Positions 27,879-36,292 of a stretch of 57,013 nt of DNA are shown here, piece after piece (position 1 is the first letter of the stretch; each line of letters starts with the position of its first letter). A program made the translations under genes and the position numbers. This DNA is from Deltaproteobacteria bacterium PRO3 (lineage in GTDB: Bacteria; UBA10199; DSSB01), in contig SZOV01000008.1 of NCBI GenBank assembly GCA_030263375.1, positions 1 to 57,013 on the forward strand. The letters run 5' to 3'. Under the pieces are notes generated by a model. It was not told where the DNA came from. It did not search any database and worked only from the letters and a program-made list of their open reading frames with translations.

Positions 27879-28720
27879 TTGTGCAACCTCGCTTCCAGCC
27901 AGTGTTCGATGTCGCGAAAGACCTTCTCTTTGCCGACCTCGTTGAAGGTCTCGTGGAAATAGCCGGGATAGACCTTGAGCTGCTTGTCCTTGATCTCGAC
28001 GCGTTCGAAGAACTCCCGACTGCCTTCGGCCGCGGTAATCTTGTCGTCGCCGCCGTGGACGATCAAGAGCGGCGTCTTAATTTCCGGCGCCAGGGCCATC
28101 ACCTCGTCGAGGTTTTTCAAAATCTCGGCGCCGAGCTTCAGGCTGATCTTGCGCGCGACCAGGGGGTCTTCCTCGTAGGCGCGGACCACCGCCTCGTCGT
28201 GCGAGACCCAGGAGGCGTGGATGTCGTTGGGGATGAGGACCTCGGGCAGAAAGCGGGAGGCGGCGGTGCCGAGGATTTTCTTCAGGGCCGGGACCGGCAG
28301 GGCCAGTTTCAAATTGGGGCTCGAGAGTACCGCGCCCTTCAGCTCTTTGGGCCTGCGCGCCAGGTAGTTGACCCCGACCTGCCCGCCGAAGGAGTGGGCC
28401 ACGAGAAACAAGGGCAGCTTCGCCTCGCGCTCGCGGACCAGGCCGACGAAGCGCTCGAGGTCGTCGACCAAGTCTTGGAAGCGGTCGGCGTGGGAGCGCG
28501 GGCCGGGGCTTTTGCCATGGCCGCGTTGATCCATCAGGTAGAGCGCCCAGCCTTGGTCGAGGAAGTAGTCGATGAAGAAGCGGTAGCGGCCCGAATGCTC
28601 GCCCAGGCCGTGCAGGACGACGAGGCTCCCCTTCTTTTTTTCGGGAATCCAAGACTGGTAGTACAGCTCATAGCCGTCCCAGGTCTTGAAAAATTGGTGC
28701 GTCGGCTCGGCGGCCTTCAT
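27875..28720 (-). CDS. Monoacylglycerol lipase-like alpha/beta hydrolase
   Basis: A 281-aa hydrolase of the serine aminopeptidase S33/monoglyceride lipase type. VLHGLGEHSGRY is the oxyanion loop, MDQRGHGKSPGPRSHADRF the typical S33 turn, AHSFGG holds the nucleophile Ser, HGGDDKIT the acid and YPGYFHETFNE the His. Start 28720 (MKAAEPTHQF) overlaps the BatE stop as ATGA and has GGGGAG 5 nt upstream. It probably cleaves monoacyl lipids; nothing suggests secretion. Confidence 0.88.
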   Translation of the reverse strand: MKAAEPTHQFFKTWDGYELYYQSWIPEKKKGSLVVLHGLGEHSGRYRFFIDYFLDQGWALYLMDQRGHGKSPGPRSHADRFQDLVDDLERFVGLVREREAKLPLFLVAHSFGGQVGVNYLARRPKELKGAVLSSPNLKLALPVPALKKILGTAASRFLPEVLIPNDIHASWVSHDEAVVRAYEEDPLVARKISLKLGAEILKNLDEVMALAPEIKTPLLIVHGGDDKITAAEGSREFFERVEIKDKQLKVYPGYFHETFNEVGKEKVFRDIEHWLEARLHK

Positions 28721-29469
28721 GGAATCTCCCCAAGGCTCGATCTCTCGACCCAACCTTCCTTCCCGGAGGCGCTTTTGACAAGCGCAAAATCACCCTGCGA
28801 TTTGCGCAGCCGAACCAGGGCGCCGTCCTTCAACTCCTCACGGCTGGCGGCGTCGGGCAGCGGGTTTTCGCGCAGGGCCACGCGGGGGGCGACGATCAGG
28901 GCGGGCTCGGAGAGCCAATCGGGAGGCCGGCGCAGCGCGAATTGGAAGATCCCGTAAACCAGCGGCAAGGCGCAGCAGGCCGCCGCGACGGCGAAGGCGG
29001 GCCGGCGCCTCAGCCGATGGGCGGTCAGGAAGCCGAAGAGCCCCAGGCTGCCCGCGGCGGCCAGGACCAAAGCCTCGGAGGCGTTGAGGGAAAGGCGATA
29101 CCAGGGAATCTTGCGCAGCAGGGCGCGGGGGCCCTCCGCCGGCGGGGTCTTCTCGACCTTGGCCTCGAGGAAGGCCAGGTTGTGGCGGATGTCCGGATCC
29201 CGTGGCGACCAGTCGCGGGCGCCGAGGAAGTAGCGCCGCGCCTGCCCCACCTTGCCGAGGCGCCAGTAGGCGCTGGCGACGTTGTAGTAGAGGTCGCCGT
29301 TGTGGAAGCCGATCTCGCCCAGCTCGTTCCAGGCGCGGATGGCGTTCTCGTAGCGGCCGGCCTGGTAGTCGGCCTGGGCCTGGTTGGCGAGCTCGGCGGG
29401 CGTGACGGCGCGGGCGGAGACGGGAAAGAACGCAAGACAGCCGAGGATGAAGATTTTTCTCAAGTTCAT
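28717..29469 (-). CDS. batE: BatE-like TPR/SH3 protein of the Bat operon
   Basis: A 250-aa protein: signal peptide (1-22), TPR-type helices (about 24-115: ANQAQADYQAGRYENAIRAW, YYNVASAYWRLGKVGQA), two membrane helices (about 135-160, 168-188) and a C-terminal SH3-like domain with GWVERSS. This is the BatE layout. Start 29469 (MNLRKIF) begins the signal peptide; the longer frame passes through the repeat pair 29488-29591. It follows BatD after a gap of roughly 125 bp, the longest in the downstream half of the operon. Confidence 0.82.
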   Translation of the reverse strand: MNLRKIFILGCLAFFPVSARAVTPAELANQAQADYQAGRYENAIRAWNELGEIGFHNGDLYYNVASAYWRLGKVGQARRYFLGARDWSPRDPDIRHNLAFLEAKVEKTPPAEGPRALLRKIPWYRLSLNASEALVLAAAGSLGLFGFLTAHRLRRRPAFAVAAACCALPLVYGIFQFALRRPPDWLSEPALIVAPRVALRENPLPDAASREELKDGALVRLRKSQGDFALVKSASGKEGWVERSSLGEIP

Positions 29470-29487
29470 AAATATTCGGACGCTGTT

Positions 29488-29516
29488 GTAGGGGCGAACC
29501 TTGTGTTCGCTCCTGC
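29488..29516. repeat. Palindromic repeat, GTAGGGGCG family, copy 5
   Basis: Left arm GTAGGGGCGAAC, loop CTTGT, right arm GTTCGCTCCTGC; two bases have drifted. It lies just upstream of the batE start on the minus strand, so it would be a stem in the operon mRNA between the BatD C-terminal segment and batE. Confidence 0.78.
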
Positions 29517-29563
29517 CGGAGCCTGTTTGTAGAAACTCGTTGGACAATGGCAATATCCTTGCC

Positions 29564-29591
29564 CTGGGGCGAACACAAGGTTCGCCCCTAC
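29564..29591. repeat. Palindromic repeat, GTAGGGGCG family, copy 6
   Basis: GGGGCGAAC, loop ACAAG, GTTCGCCCCTAC: right arm intact, left end changed to CCTGGGG. It lies about 48 bp from copy 5 in inverted order, and the stop of the BatD C-terminal frame follows at 29598-29596 in CCCTACG, itself close to a repeat end. Two copies in the same gap suggest local duplication or repeated insertion. Confidence 0.75.
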
Positions 29592-29595
29592 GTCC

Positions 29596-29937
29596 CTACG
29601 TCGCCTTCTCAATCTCTCTTAACAAATCCATCGCCTCCAGCTTCAACATCTTGTCGCTGGGGCGCTTCTCCGCCGCGCCGCCGTACTGCCACATGTCCAG
29701 CTGCTCGAGGAAATACACCGCGCGGCGGTAGGTCTCGATGGGGACGCCGCGGGATTTCAATAAATCCTCGATTTCCATTGGCGTCAGCGCCGTGCCCTTC
29801 ACCAAAAAGCGGTCGCTCAAGTATTGTTTGAAGACCAGGCTCAGCTTCGAGAAGTCCGATTCCCCGCCCAGCCTCTGCACCGCGGCCTTGGCCTGCTTGA
29901 AGGCGCGGCTGCGCTTGCGATCGTCGGCGTGGGCCAG
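29596..29937 (-). pseudogene. C-terminal domain of BatD, separated by an in-frame TAG
   Basis: The 113 codons after the BatD TAG stay in the same frame with no further stop until 29598-29596. They encode a charged helix just after the BatD membrane anchor (LAHADDRKRSRAFKQAKAAV), then a helical domain (FSKLSLVFKQYLSDRFLV, LTPMEIEDLLKSRG, LEQLDMWQYGG). In BatD-like proteins a cytoplasmic C-terminal domain of this kind commonly follows the last helix. A GTG at 29880 could restart translation but has no Shine-Dalgarno. Either the protein is truncated, TAG is read through, the two parts are made separately, or the base is wrong. Confidence 0.65.
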
Positions 29938-31467
29938 CTAGCGGGCGCGGTAGCGGCCCCAGCCGATCAGGCCGAGGAAGCCCAGGGGCGCGCCCAACAG
30001 CAGGGCCCAGGCGGTCGCGCCTTCCCAGGGGCGCAGGGCCTGGCTGTAGAGGACCGCCGCGGCCGGTTTGATCGGCCGCAGGTCGAAGGCCGGCCCCTGC
30101 GCCGCGGCGGGGGCCTTGGAGTCCTCGAGACCCGCCGTTACCAATTTTTCCGAAGAGGGTCCGCCGAGGATGTGGACGGTCAGCGGCGCCGTGCTCAGCT
30201 TCTCGTAGGTCCCCGTGTCCGGGTTGAAGTAGCTGAACTCCTGCGCGGGGATGACCGTCGTCCCCGGCCGTTCGGCGACCAGGGCGTACTCGAAGGTCTT
30301 CTTGCCGGAGAGGCCTTGGAGGCTCTTGTCGAGCTTCACCTCCGGCTTGGAGGGATAGACCTTGAAGTAATCCAGGTTTTGCAAATCCGGGAGGGTGGCC
30401 TCGCGAATATTGCCCTTCCCCGCGACCTCGATCTTCAGGTTGCTGGTCTCGCCCAGGCTGAGGCTGTCCTTGCTGAGCGTGCTCGAGATCGCGAACTGCC
30501 CGACCAGGCCGGTGAAGTCCTGGGGCGGCGGCGGCAGCTCCTTTACGTGAATCCCCACGCTGGCCGCGGTGAAGGTCCGTGGCTTGCTGGTCATGGCGAA
30601 ACCCTGGAAAAAGGGATCGTCGAAGGGCCCGCGTTGGATCCGCACCGGGACGTTGCCCTTCACCTTGGTCTCGCCGGTCTGCAGGTCCCCCGCCTTGGTC
30701 GGGAACAGGGCGAAGCGCCACTCGTTGACGGCGTAGCGCCGGCCGCCGAGCTCGGTCTCGTACTTGCGCTCCTTCATCAGCTCCTCGGTGAAGAAGTCCT
30801 TGAAGTCGGGCAGGCTCAAGGTGGCGCCGGAGATGCTGACGGTGGAGTAGAGCCTGAAGGTGAAGATCACCTGCTGGCCGATGTAGGCCTCTTTGCGGTC
30901 GGTCTCGGCGGTGACGAAGGTGTCCGCGTAGGCCTTCTCGTCGGGCGGGGCCTGCGGGGGCTGGCGGGGCCAGGGCTGGGGCATGCCGGGCAGCTGCGGA
31001 AAGCCCGGCGGCGTCGAGGGGAAGCCGGGCATTTGGGGGAAACTCGGCTGGGTCTGGTAGCCGGGACCTCCCCCGCCGCCCTCCGGAGTGACCCGGACGC
31101 GGACCGGGCCGGCGCTGTATTCCTGCCCTTCGATGTAGACCTTGACCGGGCCGATCTGGAAATCGCCCACGCGGCGCGGGGAGAGGACGTAGGTGAAGGT
31201 CTTGCTCACCGACATCTCGCCGTTGACGATCTCGACGGAGTTCGCCGTCGAGCGGCCGACGACGTCGAAGTTGCCGAGCGGCGGGATCTCAGGCGTGGTC
31301 AGGGCGCTGCCGCCGCGGATCTCGACGGTCATCGTCAGGGTGTCGTCCATCGAGACGGTGTTTTGGTCGACCTCGACGTGGACCGTGGGCTGCGCCAGGG
31401 CCTCGGGCCCCATGCCGAGCCACGCGGCGGTCAGCGCTCCCAAGATGTAAAGACGAAATTTGCGCAT
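29938..31467 (-). CDS. batD: BatD, oxygen-tolerance/aerotolerance operon protein
   Basis: A 509-aa exported, C-terminally anchored protein. Signal peptide 1-25; immunoglobulin-like beta domains (27-125: VEVDQNTVSMDDTLTMTVEI) follow. A Pro/Gln/Gly-rich linker occupies about 131-176. A second set of beta domains runs from about 180 to 450, and the transmembrane helix lies at about 486-503. It ends abruptly at RYRAR, then TAG. It begins 3 nt after the BatC-like gene. In Bacteroides and Leptospira the Bat genes have been linked to oxygen tolerance and stress; the biochemical role remains uncertain. Confidence 0.88.
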   Translation of the reverse strand: MRKFRLYILGALTAAWLGMGPEALAQPTVHVEVDQNTVSMDDTLTMTVEIRGGSALTTPEIPPLGNFDVVGRSTANSVEIVNGEMSVSKTFTYVLSPRRVGDFQIGPVKVYIEGQEYSAGPVRVRVTPEGGGGGPGYQTQPSFPQMPGFPSTPPGFPQLPGMPQPWPRQPPQAPPDEKAYADTFVTAETDRKEAYIGQQVIFTFRLYSTVSISGATLSLPDFKDFFTEELMKERKYETELGGRRYAVNEWRFALFPTKAGDLQTGETKVKGNVPVRIQRGPFDDPFFQGFAMTSKPRTFTAASVGIHVKELPPPPQDFTGLVGQFAISSTLSKDSLSLGETSNLKIEVAGKGNIREATLPDLQNLDYFKVYPSKPEVKLDKSLQGLSGKKTFEYALVAERPGTTVIPAQEFSYFNPDTGTYEKLSTAPLTVHILGGPSSEKLVTAGLEDSKAPAAAQGPAFDLRPIKPAAAVLYSQALRPWEGATAWALLLGAPLGFLGLIGWGRYRAR

Positions 31468-31470
31468 CGC

Positions 31471-32826
31471 CTACCAGTCGTTCTCCGGAGTCCGGGAACG
31501 GCCCATGGCCTCCCGAATCTGTTTATTGCGGATCGCTTCGCTCTTGTCCTCGATCATCTCCAGCCAGCGCTCGGCCTCCTGCTCGCCCGGGCCGGGCTTG
31601 GCCTTGACCCTGCCTTGGCGGCCGCCGCCTTGGCCTTCCTTGGGCGCCTCGCCGGCGGCCTCCAGCTGGCCCTCGAGGTTAGGCTTCTTCTGACCCTGCC
31701 CTGCTTCGCCGCGGTCCTGGGAACCTTGCGAGGTCTCTCCCTGATTTTGCCCCTGGCCCTCGGGGGAATCCTTTTGGGCCTGTCTGTCTCCGGCCTGCTC
31801 GCCTTCGCCGGGTTCCGGTGTTTTCGGCTCGCCCTCGGCTCGATCCGGTTGTTGGCCGGCCTGCGGGCCCTGGGATTTTTGGTCTCCAGACCTTTCCGGC
31901 TCCGCTTGGCCTTGGGATCCGCCCTGGGCCTGAGGCTGCGGCTTTTCGCCCTCGGCGCCCTGGGGCTGGGCCTGCGATCCGGAATCCGGCTTAGAACCTT
32001 GTTGGGCTTGCTTTTGCTTGCCCTGTTCTCCCGCCTCCGCCTGTTTTTGTGGCTCGGGCTGCTGGCCGCTTTGGCCCTCTTGCGGAGGCTTTTCCTGCTC
32101 CGCCTGTGGCGCCTCTTTCTTTTGGTCTTGACCTTGGCCGCCTTGGGCCTGCTGCGAGTCCTGTTGCTCCTGTTTTTGACCGCCCTGCCCTGGCTGCTGT
32201 TGGTCCTGGGGTTTTTGCCCCTGGGATTGGGCCTGGTCTTGTTTTTGCTGGTCCGAACCGGAGCTCTGCTGCTGTTGGTCTTGCTGGCCGCCCTGGGCCT
32301 GTTGTTGCTGTTGTTCGCCTTGTTGGTTCTGCTGCTGTTGCTGTTCTTGTTGTTGCCGCTGGGCCTCCTGCTGCTTCTGCAGCCGGCGCTTGACGAACTC
32401 GAGGTTGAGCTTGGCCTCGGCGTCGTCGGGTTTCAGCTTCAGGGCCTGCTCGTAGGCCTGGATCGACTCCGGCAGCTTGCCCAAGCGGTATTGGGTGTTG
32501 CCGAGATTGTAAAGGGCTTGTTCTTGCTGCGTCGGCGTTCCGGTCTTGACCGCGGCCTCGAAGCTCTCGCGGGCCTTGTCGAAGGCGCCCATCCGGTACT
32601 GCGTCGCGCCCAGGTTGTAGTAGTCTTGGGCGTCGGCGTCGGCCTTCAAGTTTTCCTCGAAGTTTTTTTGGGCCTCCGGGTAGTTCTTCTCCTCGTAGGC
32701 CTTGCGCCCCCGGTATTCCCGCCAAGTGTCCCAAGGACCCGCCCAGGCGCGGACGGGAATCGCGCCCACCGCCGCCAGCGTGAGGGCTAGGATGCCGAGA
32801 AGTTTTAGCGTCCGGTTAATATCCAT
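31471..32826 (-). CDS. batC: BatC-like TPR protein with long Gln/Gly-rich tail
   Basis: A 451-aa exported protein. Signal peptide about 1-29; three TPR units at about 34-140 (DAQDYYNLGATQYRMGAFDK, ALYNLGNTQYRLGKLPE). Residues about 150-395 are a low-complexity region rich in Gln, Gly, Glu and Pro. A short ordered end (EAERWLEMIEDKSEAIRNKQIREAM, 420-445) follows, matching the small conserved C-terminal motif of BatC proteins. The repetitive CAG/GGC codons give the antisense strand a long, meaningless open frame. Overlaps the batB end by 11 bp. Confidence 0.85.
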   Translation of the reverse strand: MDINRTLKLLGILALTLAAVGAIPVRAWAGPWDTWREYRGRKAYEEKNYPEAQKNFEENLKADADAQDYYNLGATQYRMGAFDKARESFEAAVKTGTPTQQEQALYNLGNTQYRLGKLPESIQAYEQALKLKPDDAEAKLNLEFVKRRLQKQQEAQRQQQEQQQQQNQQGEQQQQQAQGGQQDQQQQSSGSDQQKQDQAQSQGQKPQDQQQPGQGGQKQEQQDSQQAQGGQGQDQKKEAPQAEQEKPPQEGQSGQQPEPQKQAEAGEQGKQKQAQQGSKPDSGSQAQPQGAEGEKPQPQAQGGSQGQAEPERSGDQKSQGPQAGQQPDRAEGEPKTPEPGEGEQAGDRQAQKDSPEGQGQNQGETSQGSQDRGEAGQGQKKPNLEGQLEAAGEAPKEGQGGGRQGRVKAKPGPGEQEAERWLEMIEDKSEAIRNKQIREAMGRSRTPENDW

Positions 32827-33835
32827 TGGCGAAATTCAGTCCCTTTTTCGGGCGTCGCGATTCGGAGATCAGGCGTTCCAGCGCCAGGAAGGCCAGCGCG
32901 ATCCCCAGCGGCCAGTAAAAACGGCTCTCCCAGACCTGCTTGCGGGCGGCCTTCAGCTCGCTCAGCTCGAGGGCGCCGCGGACCCCCTTGACGTAGAGCT
33001 GGCGCAGGTCCTCGTCTCCGCTCACCGTTCGCACGTAGGCCCCGCCGGTCTTAAGGGCGAGGTCCTTGAGGGCCTCCTCCTTCAACTTAGATACGACCAT
33101 TTCCCCTTCCGGGTTGGTCTTAAAACCTCCGCCCGGTTCGGGGATGGGGGCCCCCTCCGGGGTGCCGAAGCCCAGGGCGAAGACCTTGATTTTCTTCTCT
33201 TTTAAGGTCTCGATCATCTTGTCGAGCTTTTCGCTGAAATCCTCTCCGTCGGAGAATACCAGAATCGCCTTGGCCGATTCTTTGTCGCTCATCGCCTTGA
33301 TCGCGAGCGAGAGAGCCCCGCTCAGGTCCGTCCCCTGCACGGGGATGGTGTTGGGGCTGAGCTCGTCGACGAACATCTCGAGGGTCCCGTAGTCGATGGT
33401 CAGCGGGGACAGCAGGAAGCTGCGGCCGGCGAAGGCGATCAGGCCGACCCGGTCCCCCGCCAGCATCTGCAAGAGGTCGCGGAGCTTGCGCTTCATCCGT
33501 TCCATCCGCGAGGGCTTGAGGTCCTGGGCCAGCATCGAGTTAGAGACGTCCAGCACCAGCATCAGGTCGGCGCCCTTGAGCGTGACCTCTTCTTCCTTCA
33601 TCCCCCACTGCGGTTCCATCAGGGCGAGGATCATAAAGACGAGGGCCAGGACCTTGAGGCCGTTCTTGAGGGCGATGCGCCAGGGCGCGCGCTGGGGCAT
33701 CAGGTTGGCGCGCAGGGGCTCGTCGGCCAGGGCTCGCCAGGCCTTCTTCCGGCGGTAGGCCTGGTAGAAGAGCAGCGCCAGGAGCAAGGGCACCAGGAAG
33801 AACAGGAAAACCAAGTCGGGGTGGTTGAAGCGCAT
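32816..33835 (-). CDS. batB: BatB, von Willebrand factor A-domain membrane protein
   Basis: A 339-aa protein. Two N-terminal helices (about 8-25, 57-75) precede a periplasm- or cytoplasm-facing VWA domain (about 88-285) with an intact metal-binding MIDAS: DVSNS (95-99), the Thr in GTDLSG, and FSDGED. A last helix near 308-322 anchors the C-terminus. It follows batA with one base between stop and start, and overlaps batC. The MIDAS implies metal-dependent protein binding, probably regulated by the MoxR ATPase upstream. Confidence 0.92.
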   Translation of the reverse strand: MRFNHPDLVFLFFLVPLLLALLFYQAYRRKKAWRALADEPLRANLMPQRAPWRIALKNGLKVLALVFMILALMEPQWGMKEEEVTLKGADLMLVLDVSNSMLAQDLKPSRMERMKRKLRDLLQMLAGDRVGLIAFAGRSFLLSPLTIDYGTLEMFVDELSPNTIPVQGTDLSGALSLAIKAMSDKESAKAILVFSDGEDFSEKLDKMIETLKEKKIKVFALGFGTPEGAPIPEPGGGFKTNPEGEMVVSKLKEEALKDLALKTGGAYVRTVSGDEDLRQLYVKGVRGALELSELKAARKQVWESRFYWPLGIALAFLALERLISESRRPKKGLNFANGY

Positions 33836-33836
33836 C

Positions 33837-34832
33837 CTAGGCCAGCCTCCTCAGCCAGGTCGCCGCGAGCAGGGATTCGAAAAGCAGCAGGCCCAGCCCG
33901 GCGAAGCCGAAATAGGCGTACCACTCCTCGTAGATCTCATAATGCTTGACCTTGGCCTTGGTCTTTTCGAGCTGGCCGATTTCTTTGTAGATGGCCTCCA
34001 GCTTCTTGGTATCGGTGGCGTAGAAGTAGCGCCCGCCGGTGGTCTCGGCGATCTTCTCGAGGGTCTCCTCGTCCATGTCGAGGTTCACGTAGATGAGGCG
34101 ATTGCCGAAGATGCCCGGCTGCGGAAAGGGCACCGGACCCTTGGTGCCGATGCCGATGGTGTAGACCTTGATGCCGAAGGTCTTGGCTATCTCGGCAGCC
34201 TTCTCCGGCGAGACCGATCCGGCGTTGTTGCGCCCGTCGGTCAGCAGGATCACGACGCGGGACTTGCCCGGGAGATCTTTCAAGCGCTTCACCGCCAGTG
34301 CTAGGCCGTCGCCAATCGCCGTGCCGTCTCCGGCGATGCCGATTTCGACGTGGTCCAGAAGCTGGGTCAGGACGTCGTAGTCGAGGGTGAGCGGGCACTG
34401 CGTATAGGCCTCCTCGCCGAAGACCACCATGCCCAGCCGGTCGCCCTTCTGCCCGCGGATGAATTCGGAGACGACCTTCTTGACGACCACCAGGCGGTTG
34501 ACCGCCTCCCCGTCCAGCTTGAAGTCCATCGCCGCCATGCTGCCGGAGGCGTCGATGGCCAGCATGATGTCGATGCCCTCGCTGGTCACCTCGGTCTCGG
34601 CCCGCCCCCGCTGCGGGCGGGCCAGGCCGACGATCAGGCAGGCCAGGGCCAGGGCCATCAGCCAGGAAGGAAGGCGCATCGCCAGGCCGTCGCCCCGCCG
34701 GTACAGCGGCTTCAGGGCCGTGGCCAGGGGAAAGCGGAAGTAACCGCGACCGCGCCGCAGCCGCTCGAGCAGGAGGAGGCCGACCGGGAGGATCAGCGCC
34801 GTCAGGACCCAGGGATAGAGGAAACGGAACAT
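33837..34832 (-). CDS. batA: BatA, von Willebrand factor A-domain membrane protein
   Basis: A 331-aa protein with the same layout as BatB: two N-terminal helices (about 5-20, 52-70), a VWA domain with MIDAS DASGSM, GDGTAIGDG and LLTDGRNN, and a C-terminal helix (about 308-328). ATG 34832 (MFRFLYPW) follows the DUF4381-like stop by one base. BatA and BatB are probably paralogues acting side by side in the membrane. Confidence 0.92.
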   Translation of the reverse strand: MFRFLYPWVLTALILPVGLLLLERLRRGRGYFRFPLATALKPLYRRGDGLAMRLPSWLMALALACLIVGLARPQRGRAETEVTSEGIDIMLAIDASGSMAAMDFKLDGEAVNRLVVVKKVVSEFIRGQKGDRLGMVVFGEEAYTQCPLTLDYDVLTQLLDHVEIGIAGDGTAIGDGLALAVKRLKDLPGKSRVVILLTDGRNNAGSVSPEKAAEIAKTFGIKVYTIGIGTKGPVPFPQPGIFGNRLIYVNLDMDEETLEKIAETTGGRYFYATDTKKLEAIYKEIGQLEKTKAKVKHYEIYEEWYAYFGFAGLGLLLFESLLAATWLRRLA

Positions 34833-34833
34833 C

Positions 34834-35406
34834 CTAGGCGCTCGCCTCCTTTCGGGCCAGGCTCTCGGCGAGGGCCCGGGCACGCCCCTCGGCGACCTGG
34901 GTCATCCAAGCCCGGGCGAGCTTGACGCTCTTCACCAGCTCGTCGCGCGGCGGGACGTATTGGGCGAACTTGGCCATGTCGGCCAACTCGAGCAGGCCGA
35001 CGGCCTCGCGTACCCGGTCGGGGTCGAGCCAGGGCGAGGTCTTAAGCTTGGGGCGCAGCTCCTCGAGGGTGGCCTCGCAGGCCGGGATCTCCAGCTCGCG
35101 CTCGATGAATTCGCGAAACAGGTCGGAGAGGGAGAAGTAGAAGCGCCGCACCTGCCCCGACTCGGCCAAGCGGCTATTCACCAGCTCGTCGAGCTTTTTG
35201 AGGGCCGCCTCCAGCGGCGACAAGGGAACCGCCGCCTCGGCCTTGGCCTTGCGCGGACGCCGCCACAGCGAGCGGAGCAGCAGGAAGATCAAGATCGCCG
35301 CCAACGAGGCGGCCAGGGCCCAGATCCAGCGGACGTCCCAGGCCTGGATGTCCTTCAGGTCGAGGATGTCGGTCATCTCTTCCAGCTTGGGCAGGGGCGT
35401 GGGCAT
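34834..35406 (-). CDS. DUF4381-like membrane protein of the MoxR operon
   Basis: A 190-aa protein: a short soluble N-terminus, one transmembrane helix (about 27-46), and a cytoplasmic helical domain (about 62-165) with FYFSLSDLFREFIERELEIPACEATLEEL, the recognisable pattern of the family found between DUF58 and VWA genes. Similar in style to the BatD C-terminal domain (LSDRF..., LTPxE), which suggests a shared fold. Starts 3 nt after the DUF58 gene ends. Confidence 0.8.
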   Translation of the reverse strand: MPTPLPKLEEMTDILDLKDIQAWDVRWIWALAASLAAILIFLLLRSLWRRPRKAKAEAAVPLSPLEAALKKLDELVNSRLAESGQVRRFYFSLSDLFREFIERELEIPACEATLEELRPKLKTSPWLDPDRVREAVGLLELADMAKFAQYVPPRDELVKSVKLARAWMTQVAEGRARALAESLARKEASA

Positions 35407-35409
35407 GGC

Positions 35410-36285
35410 TTACTGTCGTTTCTCCCGGAAGCGGAAAAATTGCAGCAGCGGGTGGATGTAGTCCTTGCTCTGGTCGATCAGGACCGAGTCGACGCCCAGG
35501 GACTGGAAGGTCCGCTGCGGCGTCAGCAGCAGATCTTGGGCGAGTTCGGCGAATTTCTTCTGAAAGCCCGGGCGCGAGCTGTTCACCCATTGCAGCTCGC
35601 CCGTCTCGGGGTCGCGCCACTTAAGCCAGCCCGCCTTGGGGAACTCCGCCTCGGCGGGGTCGTGGAGCTGGATGCAGACCATGTCGTGGCGGCGCTTGGC
35701 GATGGCCAGGGCGCGCTCGTAGCCCTGGTCGAGGAAGTCGGAGATCAGAAAGCAGATGGAGCGGCGGTGCATGACCCGGATCAGGTATTCGAGGGGAACG
35801 CGGATCTGGGTCTTGGGGTGTTGCGGCTGAAAGCTCAGGATCTCTTGGATGACCCGGTAGACGTGGCCGCGGCCCTTCTTGGCGGGGATGAACTTCTCGA
35901 CCCGGTCGGTGAAGAGGATCAGGCCGACCTTGTCGTTGCTCTTGATCGCCGCGTAGGCCAGGACCGCCGCGACCTCGGCGGCGGCCTCGCGCTTGAGGCG
36001 CTCGCGGGTGCCGAAGTCCAGCGAGGCCGACATGTCGACCAGGATCATGACGGTCATCTCGCGCTCCTCGCGGTAGATCTTCACGAAGGGCCGGCCGCTG
36101 CGCGCGGTGACGTTCCAGTCGATGGTGCGGACGTCGTCGCCGGGCTGGTACTCGCGCACTTCCTCGAACTCCATCCCGCGGCCGCGGAAGGCGCTCTCGT
36201 ACTCGCCGGCGAAGATCTCGTTGGCGAGGTAGTTGGTCTTAAGCTGGATGCGCTTGATCTTTTTTAGTATCTCGGGAGGAAGCAT
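35410..36285 (-). CDS. DUF58 domain protein
   Basis: A 291-aa soluble protein with the DUF58 signature VREYQPGDDVRTIDWNVTARSGRPFVK (43-69) followed by a VWA-like fold beginning ILVDMSASLDFG. The MIDAS sequence DMSAS is close to consensus. DUF58 proteins regularly accompany MoxR ATPases and are thought to be adaptors or targets. The gene is separated from moxR by an inverted-repeat element and has no obvious Shine-Dalgarno next to its ATG. Confidence 0.9.
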   Translation of the reverse strand: MLPPEILKKIKRIQLKTNYLANEIFAGEYESAFRGRGMEFEEVREYQPGDDVRTIDWNVTARSGRPFVKIYREEREMTVMILVDMSASLDFGTRERLKREAAAEVAAVLAYAAIKSNDKVGLILFTDRVEKFIPAKKGRGHVYRVIQEILSFQPQHPKTQIRVPLEYLIRVMHRRSICFLISDFLDQGYERALAIAKRRHDMVCIQLHDPAEAEFPKAGWLKWRDPETGELQWVNSSRPGFQKKFAELAQDLLLTPQRTFQSLGVDSVLIDQSKDYIHPLLQFFRFREKRQ

Positions 36286-36292
36286 ACGGCTT

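Noticed and set aside
29824-32790. 988-codon open frame on the plus strand
   Set aside because: Antisense to BatD and BatC. It is Leu/Gly/Arg-rich, has no domain, and is open because the Gln- and Gly-rich codons of BatC read as Leu and Pro/Ala on the other strand.
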